6,335 bases of DNA from SSC4 sp964642445 (lineage in GTDB: Bacteria > Chloroflexota > Anaerolineae > SSC4 > Amarolineaceae), in the NCBI GenBank assembly GCA_964642445.1, contig CAZXQZ010000242.1, positions 1 through 6,335 on the forward strand, in the 5' to 3' direction. The translations under genes were made by a program, and so were the position numbers. Position 1 is the stretch's first letter; the number at the start of each line of letters is the position of its first letter. The notes beneath the pieces are model-generated. The model made no database searches, was not told the DNA's origin, and saw only the letters and a program-made list of their open reading frames with translations. This document shows, in pieces, positions 1-6,177 of the stretch.

Positions 1-100
1 GCTTGCGCCTTTCCCCATACATGTGGCTCGCCCAAAACGGCAGCCCGGAGCAATCGCTCCCGGCGTCACACCTGTGCCGCCGCAGTTCAAGCGATCGCCC
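1..100 (-). ncRNA. Candidate structured RNA, truncated (possible c-di-AMP riboswitch)
   Basis: No convincing gene lies in the first 148 bases. Read on the minus strand from about 100 to 1, the sequence folds readily. It starts with a CGCTTGAA segment (93-86). A hairpin follows in which CGGCG (81-77) pairs with CGCCG (65-61). Next is GGAGC (60-56), loop GATT, GCTCC (51-47). Then come TTTTGGGCGAGCC (37-25) and a GGGGAAAGGC stretch near the edge. The order and wording resemble from memory the 5' half of the ydaO/c-di-AMP riboswitch (CGCUUAA ... GGGGUGAAUC ...), which often precedes cell-wall hydrolase genes. The 3' half and the regulated gene would lie outside the window. The match is partial, and the same hairpin could simply terminate the dsbA-like gene upstream. 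This is an inference of low certainty. Confidence 0.3.
34..60 (-). terminator. Weak candidate terminator after the DsbA-like gene
   Basis: On the minus strand a GGAGC/GCTCC stem with a GATT loop (60-47) lies about 90 nt past the DsbA-like stop codon. A short TTTT run follows at 37-34. The T run is short and separated from the stem by nine bases, so termination would be weak. The same bases form part of the candidate structured RNA at the left edge, and the two readings compete. Confidence 0.2.
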
Positions 101-148
101 CGGGCTGTCAAACACCCCATCGACCGTTAACGATCGGCAGGTCCTGCA

Positions 149-958
149 TCAACTTGCCGGCGGTGTGATACCCTTCTTCTGCAGCTCGGCGTTGATGATC
201 TCCTCGAACTGCGCCAGCGGCACGGCACCGGAGATTCTCACGCCGTTGACGAACAACGTCGGCGTGGAGTTGACCTGTTTGGCGCCTCCCTCGGCCGAGT
301 CGCGGCGGACGAGACTCTCGGTCTGTTTCTGGTCGAGGCAGGCGTTGAAGGCCGCCGTGTCCAGACCGAGGTCTGCGGCGTATTTCTTCAAATCAGCGTT
401 GGAGTAAGTCGCTTTCAGGCCCTGGTCCTGGAACAGCTTATCGCCATATTCCCAGAACTTCTTCTGCACGGCTGCACACTGTGCGGCAATGTGCGCCTCA
501 TACGAGCTGTCGCGCAGTGGAAAGTGTTTGAATTCTACACGCAGCAGGCCGTTGTTAACGTACTTTTCTTCCAGGGCTGGCAGTCGCTCCAGGGCGAACG
601 TACGACAGTGGGTGCAGTAGAAATCGGAAAAATCTTCCAATACGACGGGTGCATCGACGGGACCAAGTGTGGCATCTTCACTGGATCCCTGAACGCCCGC
701 ACTGGTCGCGCGGGTCGAGTTGGAAATCACGATAATGGCAATCACTGCCACGATGGCAATGCCACCGATGATCAAGAGCATGTTGCGCCGGCGCTCCTGC
801 TGCTGCCGCTGTGCCCGCGCCGCGGCAGCCTTGCGCGACGAGCGCTGCTCGATCATCTTTTCCTGGGTTGACGGGGGAGGTACACCGGCACCCGAGGTGG
901 ACTTGGGCGCGGATGAGGGGCTGCTCGACCCTGCCGTTCCTTTGTTCTTCTTGGCCAT
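149..958 (-). CDS. Membrane-anchored DsbA/thioredoxin-like oxidoreductase
   Basis: This 269-residue protein is probably an extracytoplasmic thiol-disulfide oxidoreductase that makes or isomerises disulfides in exported proteins. Residues 1-59 form a charged cytosolic tail: first Lys/Ser/Pro-rich, then Arg/Gln/Ala-rich and helix-prone. Residues 60-79 are one hydrophobic membrane helix acting as an uncleaved anchor. Residues 95-260 are a DsbA-like thioredoxin fold (Thioredoxin_4 type). The active site is C115-T-H-C118 after DFSDFY, and P233 in STPT is the expected cis-proline. Two further cysteines, C161 and C207, lie in the helical insert and could form a structural disulfide. The ATG at 958 is preceded by AGGAG (975-971) at a longish 12-nt spacing. 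The gene lies 104 nt after pheT on the same strand, so co-transcription is possible but unproven. The family assignment is firm; the exact role (oxidase or isomerase) and partner are unknown. Confidence 0.9.
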   Translation of the reverse strand: MAKKNKGTAGSSSPSSAPKSTSGAGVPPPSTQEKMIEQRSSRKAAAARAQRQQQERRRNMLLIIGGIAIVAVIAIIVISNSTRATSAGVQGSSEDATLGPVDAPVVLEDFSDFYCTHCRTFALERLPALEEKYVNNGLLRVEFKHFPLRDSSYEAHIAAQCAAVQKKFWEYGDKLFQDQGLKATYSNADLKKYAADLGLDTAAFNACLDQKQTESLVRRDSAEGGAKQVNSTPTLFVNGVRISGAVPLAQFEEIINAELQKKGITPPAS

Positions 959-996
959 GGACTCTTCTCACTCCTGCACAAAGAATTCAACCGAGA

Positions 997-1041
997 GGCA
1001 CAGCCGGCCGGCGTTTGGCAGGTACCGGGCGCAGCTGTGCC
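997..1041 (-). repeat. Inverted repeat between pheT and the DsbA-like gene
   Basis: GGCACAGC (997-1004) and GCTGTGCC (1034-1041) form a perfect 8-bp inverted repeat around a 29-nt GC-rich spacer, starting 21 nt past the pheT stop. No real T run follows on the minus strand (TCTCGGTTGAATTCTTTG). It is at best a weak or Rho-type end, or a processing hairpin, separating pheT from the downstream gene. The rest of the 104-nt gap shows no clear promoter. Confidence 0.3.
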
Positions 1042-1062
1042 ACACGTTTTACCATTAAATGC

Positions 1063-3636
1063 TCAGGCGCGCAACTTTGCATCCAACGTATCCGCCAGCC
1101 GGCGCACGATTTTGTCACGCACGCGGGCCGCGTCGGCATCGGTCAGGGAGCGGTCGGGCGCCTGGTAGGTCAGGCGGTAGGCCAGGCTCTTGTGACCAGC
1201 CGTGATCTGCCCGCCGCGGTAGACGTCGAACAACCGGACATCTACCAGCATCTCCCCGCCGGCAGCACGGATCGTTTGCGTGACCTGCTCGGCCGTGACA
1301 GCCTCATCGACAACCAGTGCCAGGTCTTCTTTGATCGCGGGGTAGGCCGAGATCGGTGCGACCTGCACATCACGACGTGCGTAGGGCAGGAGTGGTTCCA
1401 GGGCCAGCTCGGCCACGACAACGCGCCCCTGCGCCGGCAGGTCGAAGGCCTTGCGCACCAGGGGGTGCAGCTCACCCACCACACCGACGTCCTGCCCGGC
1501 TATCTCGACACGTGCCACGCGTGCGGTGAATGCGGGATGCGTCGTGGCCAGGTAACGCACCTGCGCTGCGGGCACGCCCAGCCGGTCGAGCAGCGTCTCG
1601 ACGATGCCCTTGAGATCGTAGAAATCGAGGGCGCCGGCATCGTCGCCACGCAGCCACGACTCGGGGGCGCGGGGACCGGTCAGCACCAGGCTGAGGTGGC
1701 GCGGCTCGCGCGGCAGCAGCTCGCCGGCCACTGGCCAGTAGACCCGGCCAATCTCGAACATGGCCACGCGTTCGGCGTAACGCAGGTTGGCTGCCCCGAC
1801 CTGCAGCAGGTTGGGCAGCATGCTCGAACGCAGCGTGCTGCGCTCGACACTCAACGGGTTGGCGAGCTGCACCGAGTCTGCCGGACGCAGCAGCGCCGGT
1901 ATGGCGTAACCAGCCTGGGGCGCCGGCGTGGTCCAGCCGGCATCGCGAGTGGCGGCCAGCAGGCGGGCGTTGTCATCGTCGCCGATCAGCGGGTAGGTGA
2001 TAGCATCCTGCAGCCCGCAGCCGGTGAGCACGCTCCGCACCAGCATCTCGCCCTCCAGCACCCAGTTGCGGCGCTGCGGCGGCAGCACTGAGGCCATCAG
2101 GGTCGCCGGAATCTGGTCGAAGCCCACCACGCGCGCCACCTCTTCCACCAGGTCGGCGGGAATCGCCAGGTCGAGCCGGTGCCAGGGTACGGTGACGTGC
2201 AGCGGCTCACCGGTGGTGACACGGCACTCCAGCGTTTCCAGGCTGCGCGTCACGGTCGCAGCATCGACCGAGATGCCCAGCAGCCGGCGCACTTCGGCGT
2301 CACTCAGCGTCACCGTCACATCACGCTGGCGCACGGGATAGGCGTCGATTACGCCAGGCACGACTTCCCCACCGGCCAGCTCGGCCATGAGCTGTGCGGC
2401 GCGCTGCGCCGCCAGGGGCGGCAGGGTAGGCGGGATGCCCTTGCCAAAACGCGCCGAGGCCTCGCTGAAGAGCTTGAGGGCGTGGGCCGTGCGCCGGTTG
2501 TTGATGTTATCGAAAGCCGCCGATTCGAGCAGGATATTGGTCGAGCCGGCGTGCACTTCGGTCTCTTCACCGCCCATCACGCCGGCCACCGCAATCGGCC
2601 CGGCGGTGTCGGCGATCATCAGCATGTCCGTGGTGAGCGCACGGTCGGCGCCATCGAGCGTCGTCATGCGCTCCCCCGCTTCGGCGCGGCGCACGATGAT
2701 CACCGGCTGTGTGTGACCGCTGCGCTGGGCGCGCGCCACCAGCCGGTCGTAGTCGAAGGCGTGCAGCGGCTGGCCCCATTCCAGCATCACGTAGTTCGTG
2801 ATATCGACCACGTTGCTGATCGGCCGCTGGCCGGCCAGGCGCAGGCGGTCCTGCAGCCAACGCGGGGATGGGCCAATCTTGACGTTGCGGATCAGCATCG
2901 CCGTGTAGCGCGGACAGAGGTCCGGGTCACGAATCTCGATCTGGCAGAAGGGCTCGGCAACCGGCGGTGGGTCGGGCACTTCGGACGGTGCGACCAGGCC
3001 GGCGATCGCGGCCAGCATCATTTGGGTCCGCCGCAGCGGCGTTTCGGTGAGCGCGGCCACCTCGCGCGCCACGCCGATCAGCGAGAGGGCGCGTGCCAGG
3101 TTGGGTGTCAGGTCGATGTCGAGCACGGTATCGCCCAGGTAATCGGCCAGCGGCATGCCAACCGGCGCATCGGCGGGCAGGATCAGGATGCCCTCGTGGT
3201 TGTCGCTCAGGCCGAGCTCCTTTTCCGAGCAGACCATGCCTTCAGAACGGACACCGCGGATTTTGCCGGCCTTGAGGCGCATGAACTTCTGCTCAGCGCT
3301 GTGACCGTCGATCAGGCGTGCACCAACGATCGCGAATGGCGCTTTGAGGCCCGGCTGCTCGACGCCTTTGTACGGGTACAGGTTGGGTGCGCCGGTGACA
3401 ACCGTCAGCGGCTCGGTGGCACCGTAGGCGACCGTGGCCAGGACCAGGCGGTCGGCGTCGGGGTGCGGGTCGATGCGCAGGATTTCGCCGACGAAGAGCT
3501 TGTCGCGCTCCCAGGCCTCGCCCACGTGCTCGATCGCGGTAACTTCCAGGCCGGCCAGGGTCAAGCGTTCGGCCAGCTCGTCGGCCGGCAGGGTGATTTC
3601 GACGTAATCGCGTAACCAGTTCAATGGGATTTTCAT
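1063..3636 (-). CDS. pheT: Phenylalanine--tRNA ligase beta subunit
   Basis: This is the 857-residue beta chain of the cytoplasmic (alpha-beta)2 phenylalanyl-tRNA synthetase. It binds and positions tRNA-Phe and edits mischarged Tyr-tRNA-Phe. Domains in order: N-terminal B1 (1-40); an OB-fold tRNA-binding domain (about 45-155, with VGEILRIDPHPDADRL and GMVCSEKELGL); the B3/B4 editing module (about 210-420, with NYVMLEWGQPLHAFD and AGVMGGEETEV at 351-361); B5 (about 437-510, with acidic DLVEE at 495-499); the catalytic-like domain (about 525-750, with MFEIGRVYW); and a C-terminal FDX-ACB anticodon-binding domain (761-855, starting PISAYPAIKEDLA). The length is slightly above the usual of about 800. 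The start ATG overlaps the pheS stop as ATGA. A GGAG (3648-3645) lies 8 nt upstream, inside the end of pheS, so translation is coupled. All domains are intact and the assignment is essentially certain. Two long reading frames opposite it are shadows. Confidence 0.98.
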   Translation of the reverse strand: MKIPLNWLRDYVEITLPADELAERLTLAGLEVTAIEHVGEAWERDKLFVGEILRIDPHPDADRLVLATVAYGATEPLTVVTGAPNLYPYKGVEQPGLKAPFAIVGARLIDGHSAEQKFMRLKAGKIRGVRSEGMVCSEKELGLSDNHEGILILPADAPVGMPLADYLGDTVLDIDLTPNLARALSLIGVAREVAALTETPLRRTQMMLAAIAGLVAPSEVPDPPPVAEPFCQIEIRDPDLCPRYTAMLIRNVKIGPSPRWLQDRLRLAGQRPISNVVDITNYVMLEWGQPLHAFDYDRLVARAQRSGHTQPVIIVRRAEAGERMTTLDGADRALTTDMLMIADTAGPIAVAGVMGGEETEVHAGSTNILLESAAFDNINNRRTAHALKLFSEASARFGKGIPPTLPPLAAQRAAQLMAELAGGEVVPGVIDAYPVRQRDVTVTLSDAEVRRLLGISVDAATVTRSLETLECRVTTGEPLHVTVPWHRLDLAIPADLVEEVARVVGFDQIPATLMASVLPPQRRNWVLEGEMLVRSVLTGCGLQDAITYPLIGDDDNARLLAATRDAGWTTPAPQAGYAIPALLRPADSVQLANPLSVERSTLRSSMLPNLLQVGAANLRYAERVAMFEIGRVYWPVAGELLPREPRHLSLVLTGPRAPESWLRGDDAGALDFYDLKGIVETLLDRLGVPAAQVRYLATTHPAFTARVARVEIAGQDVGVVGELHPLVRKAFDLPAQGRVVVAELALEPLLPYARRDVQVAPISAYPAIKEDLALVVDEAVTAEQVTQTIRAAGGEMLVDVRLFDVYRGGQITAGHKSLAYRLTYQAPDRSLTDADAARVRDKIVRRLADTLDAKLRA

Positions 3637-4661
3637 GCGAACTGCTCCAGGAAACGCAAATCATTGGCGAAGAAATACCGGATATCGTCGATGCCATGTT
3701 TGAGCATCGCGATGCGTTCGGGCCCCATACCGAAGGCGAAGCCGGTGTATTCGTCGGGATCGTAGCCGCCGTTGCGCAGCACGACGGGGTGGACCATGCC
3801 GGCGCCGCTGATTTCGAGCCAGCCCGTGTATTTGCACAGCCGGCAGCCGCGGCCGCCGCACAGGATGCAGTCCATGTCGACTTCGACGCCCGGCTCGACG
3901 AAGGGGAAGTACGAGCAGCGGAAGCGCAGTTTGCGGCCCGTGCCATACAGCTGGTTGGCGAACTCGACCATCGTGCCTTTCAGGTCGGCCATCGTGATCC
4001 CGCGACCCACGGCCAGGCCTTCGACCTGGTGGAACATGAAGTCGCTGCGGGTGGTGACCTGTTCGTAGCGGAAGCATTTGCCGGGCAGGATCACGCGGAT
4101 CGGTTCGGGCGCATATTGGCGCATGACCCGAATCTGGCCGGGCGATGTGTGGGTACGTAGCAGCACACGCGGGTCTTTGGTGTAGAACGTATCCTGCATA
4201 TCGCGTGCCGGGTGATCGGGCGGGATGTTGAGGAGCTGAAAGTTCACTTCGTCCAGTTCCACGTCGGGTGCATCGTACACCTGGAAGCCCATCTGGGCGA
4301 AGACCTGGTAGATGTCGCGCAGAATCGCGTTGCTCGGGTGGATGCGGCCCAGGTGGGGTGGCCGGCCGGGCAGGGTGACGTCGACCGTTTCGGCGGCCAG
4401 GGTGCGGGCCAGTTCGCGTTGTTCGAGGGCCTCGCCCTGGGCGGCGTAGGCGGCTTCGAGGACCGTTTTGACGCGGTTGGCTTCGGCGCCCGCGGCCGGT
4501 CGGTCGGCCGCGGGCAGCTGGCCCAGCCCGCGCAGAATCGTGGTGAGCCCGCCCTTTTTGCTCAGGTAGGTCACGCGCCAGGATTCGAGAGCCGCCGGGT
4601 TGTCGGCGGCGGCCAGTGCTTGTAGGGCGTCTTGTTCCAGTACACGCAGTTGTTCGAGCAT
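3633..4661 (-). CDS. pheS: Phenylalanine--tRNA ligase alpha subunit
   Basis: This 342-residue catalytic subunit is a class II synthetase that activates Phe with ATP and transfers it to tRNA-Phe with PheT. Residues 1-90 are the helical, coiled-coil-like tRNA-binding arm. The catalytic core follows: motif 1 around HPSNAILRDIYQVF (108-121), THTS (170-173), motif 2 FRYE (197-200) with HQVEG (211-215), the Phe-pocket region YFPFVEPG (251-258), and motif 3 GMGPER (311-316). A309 in GFAFG is the usual pocket alanine. Four cysteines (C265, C268, C273, C276) form CxxC-x4-CxxC in a short insert that E. coli and Thermus PheS lack; it probably binds zinc. The ATG at 4661 is chosen because AGAAGGAG (4678-4671) lies 9 nt upstream and the family begins here. 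An in-frame GTG at 4697 lies inside the terminator hairpin. The gene is the first of the operon, under T-box control. Confidence 0.98.
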   Translation of the reverse strand: MLEQLRVLEQDALQALAAADNPAALESWRVTYLSKKGGLTTILRGLGQLPAADRPAAGAEANRVKTVLEAAYAAQGEALEQRELARTLAAETVDVTLPGRPPHLGRIHPSNAILRDIYQVFAQMGFQVYDAPDVELDEVNFQLLNIPPDHPARDMQDTFYTKDPRVLLRTHTSPGQIRVMRQYAPEPIRVILPGKCFRYEQVTTRSDFMFHQVEGLAVGRGITMADLKGTMVEFANQLYGTGRKLRFRCSYFPFVEPGVEVDMDCILCGGRGCRLCKYTGWLEISGAGMVHPVVLRNGGYDPDEYTGFAFGMGPERIAMLKHGIDDIRYFFANDLRFLEQFA

Positions 4662-4670
4662 GTGTGGCTT

Positions 4671-4678
4671 CTCCTTCT
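4671..4678 (-). promoter_or_regulatory. pheS ribosome binding site
   Basis: AGAAGGAG on the minus strand is a strong Shine-Dalgarno, 9 nt before the ATG at 4661. It lies just downstream of the T-box terminator's T tract, so it is transcribed only when the leader reads through. It rules out the longer GTG start at 4697. Confidence 0.85.
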
Positions 4679-4680
4679 GC

Positions 4681-4723
4681 AAATAAAAAACGACCACAGA
4701 CCGTCAGGGACGGTGTGCAGTCG
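4681..4723 (-). terminator. Intrinsic terminator (attenuator) of the pheS T-box leader
   Basis: On the minus strand, bases 4723-4709 pair with 4705-4691 around a 3-nt loop. The 15-position stem has GU pairs and one C-C mismatch. TTTTTTATTT follows at 4690-4681. The 3' arm also contains CTGTGGT (4699-4693), which can pair with ACCACGG (4738-4732) of the T-box core. Formation of the antiterminator therefore competes with the terminator, as the T-box mechanism requires. It ends 19 nt before the pheS start. Confidence 0.85.
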
Positions 4724-4983
4724 TGCACGTGCCGTGGTACCACCCTGTTTGAGCGCCGGGGTGAGCCGGCGGCTCCACTCAGTCCGGTGGGCGATCAAAC
4801 TGCCGACCGGATGCCCGCGTAACGGTGGGCGACCGGGGCGAACTACTGGCGGGTTGGGGGGACCCGTTTCACTCGCCCGGCTCCGGAGTGAACTTCGGCG
4901 GAGGCGCACACGGTTGGGTTTCCAGCCATTGACCCAACCTCTCTGGGAGGCGTGACTCGGCCTACTTTTCTCCATCACAGCCG
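4681..4983 (-). promoter_or_regulatory. T-box riboswitch, phenylalanine-specific (UUC specifier)
   Basis: The untranslated leader of pheST senses uncharged tRNA-Phe. Stem I is closed by CGGCT (4983-4979) with AGCCG, and by GGAG (4973-4970) with CTCC (4888-4885 region). AGTA (4966-4963) forms the loop-E side of the specifier loop. The opposite side reads GAAG-UUC-A, putting the Phe codon UUC at 4892-4890, followed by the expected purine. The AG-rich bulge CAGAGA (4945-4940) and a perfect 8-bp distal stem (4939-4932 with 4919-4912) follow. Stem II spans about 4878-4836 with an internal AGTA. Stem III is GAGCC/GGCTC (4775-4763). The T-box core AGGGTGGTACCACGG lies at 4746-4732; its UGGU (4742-4739) complements the ACCA end expected of tRNA-Phe. 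Uncharged tRNA should stabilise the antiterminator and permit pheST expression. The class is certain and the fold details were hand-drawn. Confidence 0.95.
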
Positions 4984-5013
4984 ATGTGTGGTGTGTGAAT
5001 CGATTGTGGGGCT

Positions 5014-5042
5014 ATTATCGTCTGAAGGGTGGGTTTTGTCAA
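5014..5042 (-). promoter_or_regulatory. Promoter of the T-box-pheST transcript
   Basis: On the minus strand a consensus -35 TTGACA (5042-5037) is followed, after exactly 17 nt, by -10 GATAAT (5019-5014). Initiation is expected near 5007, about 24 nt before the first base pair of stem I. This is a near-ideal sigma70-type promoter, consistent with constitutive initiation and control by attenuation. Confidence 0.8.
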
Positions 5043-5048
5043 GACAAA
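5035..5048. repeat. Inverted repeat TTTGTC-AA-GACAAA over the pheS -35
   Basis: Two 6-bp arms (5035-5040 and 5043-5048) with a 2-bp spacer form a compact dyad covering the -35 hexamer of the pheS promoter. Related GACAA words recur at 5064-5068 and 5080-5084 toward fabH. It may be an operator for a dimeric regulator, or it may arise by chance in an AT-richer promoter zone. No regulator is encoded in the window. Confidence 0.35.
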
Positions 5049-5077
5049 CGGGTAACAGTTGGGTGACAAGGTCTATT

Positions 5078-5105
5078 TAGACAAATCGCGCGATCCGCAT
5101 ACAAT
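5078..5105 (+). promoter_or_regulatory. Candidate fabH promoter
   Basis: TAGACA (5078-5083; five of six bases match TTGACA) lies 16 nt before TACAAT (5100-5105). A second TACAAT overlaps at 5105-5110. Initiation would fall near 5112. It is divergent from the pheS promoter, with 35 bp between the two -35 elements. The position upstream of fabH supports it, but no transcript data are visible. Confidence 0.55.
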
Positions 5106-5109
5106 ACAA

Positions 5110-5159
5110 TCCCATATCATCCCCGTTCTCGCGTTCGCACTTATCCTTATGATATGGGA
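5110..5159 (+). repeat. 11-bp inverted repeat covering the fabH ribosome binding site
   Basis: TCCCATATCAT (5110-5120) and ATGATATGGGA (5149-5159) are perfect complements around a 28-nt spacer. The right arm contains most of the GGGAG Shine-Dalgarno (5156-5160), 6 nt before the fabH ATG. In RNA, pairing would hide the ribosome binding site. In DNA, the left arm sits at the predicted start point and could be half of a looped or paired operator. If transcription begins near 5112, about nine pairs of the RNA stem remain. Confidence 0.6.
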
Positions 5160-5166
5160 GCCGCCC

Positions 5167-6171
5167 ATGAACGACATCTATGGCCAGGTGACAGGCTGGG
5201 GAGCCTACACGCCGGCCAAAATCGTGACGAACCACGACCTTGCGCAGACCCTCGATACCAACCACGACTGGATCGTACAGCGCAGCGGTATTCACCAACG
5301 CCGCATCGCCGCCGACCACGAAACCACCTCCACGATGTGCGTCGCCGCCAGCCGCAAAGCCCTGGCACAGGCCCAGTTGGACCCGTCCGACCTCGACCTG
5401 ATCATCGTCGCCACCTCCACCCCCGACTTCTTCACACCCCCGGTCTCCAGCCAGGTGCAGCATGCCCTGGGCGCACAAAACGTGCCGGCCTTTGTCCTGA
5501 CGACCGGCTGCACCGGCTTCGTCTATGCCCTCACCACCGCCTACCAGTTCGTACACACCGGCACTTATCGTAATATCCTGGTGGTGGGCGCCGAACTGCT
5601 CAGCCGCTTCGTCGACTGGCGCGATCGTTCGATGTGTGTGTTGTTTGGGGATGCCGCCGGGGCAGTGGTCATCCAGGCGACCGGCGAACGCTGCGGGTTA
5701 CGGAGCTTCGTCCTCGGTTCGGACGGCAGTCAGGGTGAGCACATCATCATGCCCTCCGGTGGCTCGGCCCGCCCGTTCGACGCCGATGTGCTGGCCGAAA
5801 GCGCGTACTACATCCAGATGAATGGCCGCGAGGTGTTCAAGTTTGCGTCACGCGTCGTTGGCCGCGCCTGCCAGCAGGCACTCGACCAGGCCGGCCTGGG
5901 TATGGATGACATCGATTGGATCATCCCCCACCAGGCGAACCTGCGCATCATCGAAGCTGCGGCGCGCGACATGCACCTGCCGCTCGACCGCTTCATCATC
6001 AACATCGACCAGTACGCCAATACGTCGGCCGCATCGATTCCACTGGCCCTGGCCGAGAACCTCGATAGCGGCCGCATCCGTCCCGACGACCGGCTGCTGC
6101 TGGTCAGCTTCGGTGCCGGCCTCACCTGGGGCGCCGCTGTGCTGCAACTGGCGCCGACGCGGATTATGTAG
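5167..6171 (+). CDS. fabH: Beta-ketoacyl-ACP synthase III (FabH)
   Basis: This 334-residue thiolase-fold enzyme condenses an acyl-CoA primer (often acetyl-CoA) with malonyl-ACP to start type II fatty acid synthesis in the cytosol. The catalytic triad is visible: C115 in TTGCTGF, H255 in IPHQANLR and N285 in ANTSAASIP. The closing SFGAGLTWGAAVL (314-326) and the N-terminal VTGWGAYTP are typical of FabH. Length matches the family (about 310-335). The ATG at 5167 is chosen because GGGAG (5156-5160) lies 6 nt upstream and homologues start at this point; the frame stays open 36 codons upstream only by chance. The gene stands alone here, without fabD, fabG, acpP or plsX beside it. Primer preference (acetyl or branched) cannot be read from sequence. 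A FabH-like role in secondary metabolism is possible but less likely. Confidence 0.95.
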   Translation: MNDIYGQVTGWGAYTPAKIVTNHDLAQTLDTNHDWIVQRSGIHQRRIAADHETTSTMCVAASRKALAQAQLDPSDLDLIIVATSTPDFFTPPVSSQVQHALGAQNVPAFVLTTGCTGFVYALTTAYQFVHTGTYRNILVVGAELLSRFVDWRDRSMCVLFGDAAGAVVIQATGERCGLRSFVLGSDGSQGEHIIMPSGGSARPFDADVLAESAYYIQMNGREVFKFASRVVGRACQQALDQAGLGMDDIDWIIPHQANLRIIEAAARDMHLPLDRFIINIDQYANTSAASIPLALAENLDSGRIRPDDRLLLVSFGAGLTWGAAVLQLAPTRIM

Positions 6172-6177
6172 AATTAA

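Noticed and set aside
91..98. GCGATCGC palindrome as a HIP1-type dispersed repeat
   Set aside because: It occurs only once in this window and falls inside the candidate RNA, so there is no support for a repeat family.
83..111. TTGACA at 111-106 on the minus strand as a promoter -35
   Set aside because: No -10-like hexamer lies 16-18 nt downstream; the sequence there is GAACTG-like.
1..120. Open 40-codon minus-strand frame from an ATG at 120 running off the left edge
   Set aside because: No Shine-Dalgarno precedes it, the translation is Cys/Gly-rich without a family match, and the same bases fold into ordered hairpins.
811..2091. 426-codon open frame on the plus strand
   Set aside because: It is antisense to the 3' part of pheT and the start of the DsbA-like gene, crosses their intergenic gap and shows no family features.
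2179..3615. 478-codon open frame on the plus strand opposite pheT
   Set aside because: It lies wholly antisense to conserved PheT domains. Its translation is rich in Arg, Gln, His and Gly with no recognisable motif, typical of a GC-rich antisense shadow.
4662..4697. GTG start giving PheS 12 extra N-terminal residues
   Set aside because: The codon lies in the terminator hairpin, upstream of the strong Shine-Dalgarno. The extension encodes the T tract and does not fit the family's N-terminus.
3661..4743. 360-codon minus-strand frame over pheS
   Set aside because: It is out of frame with pheS, runs through the T-box terminator, and reads as Arg/Pro-rich low complexity.
4571..4978. Minus-strand frame of 135 codons and plus-strand frames through the T-box region
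   Set aside because: The region is fully explained by the T-box leader. The frames ignore its structure and have no credible start context.
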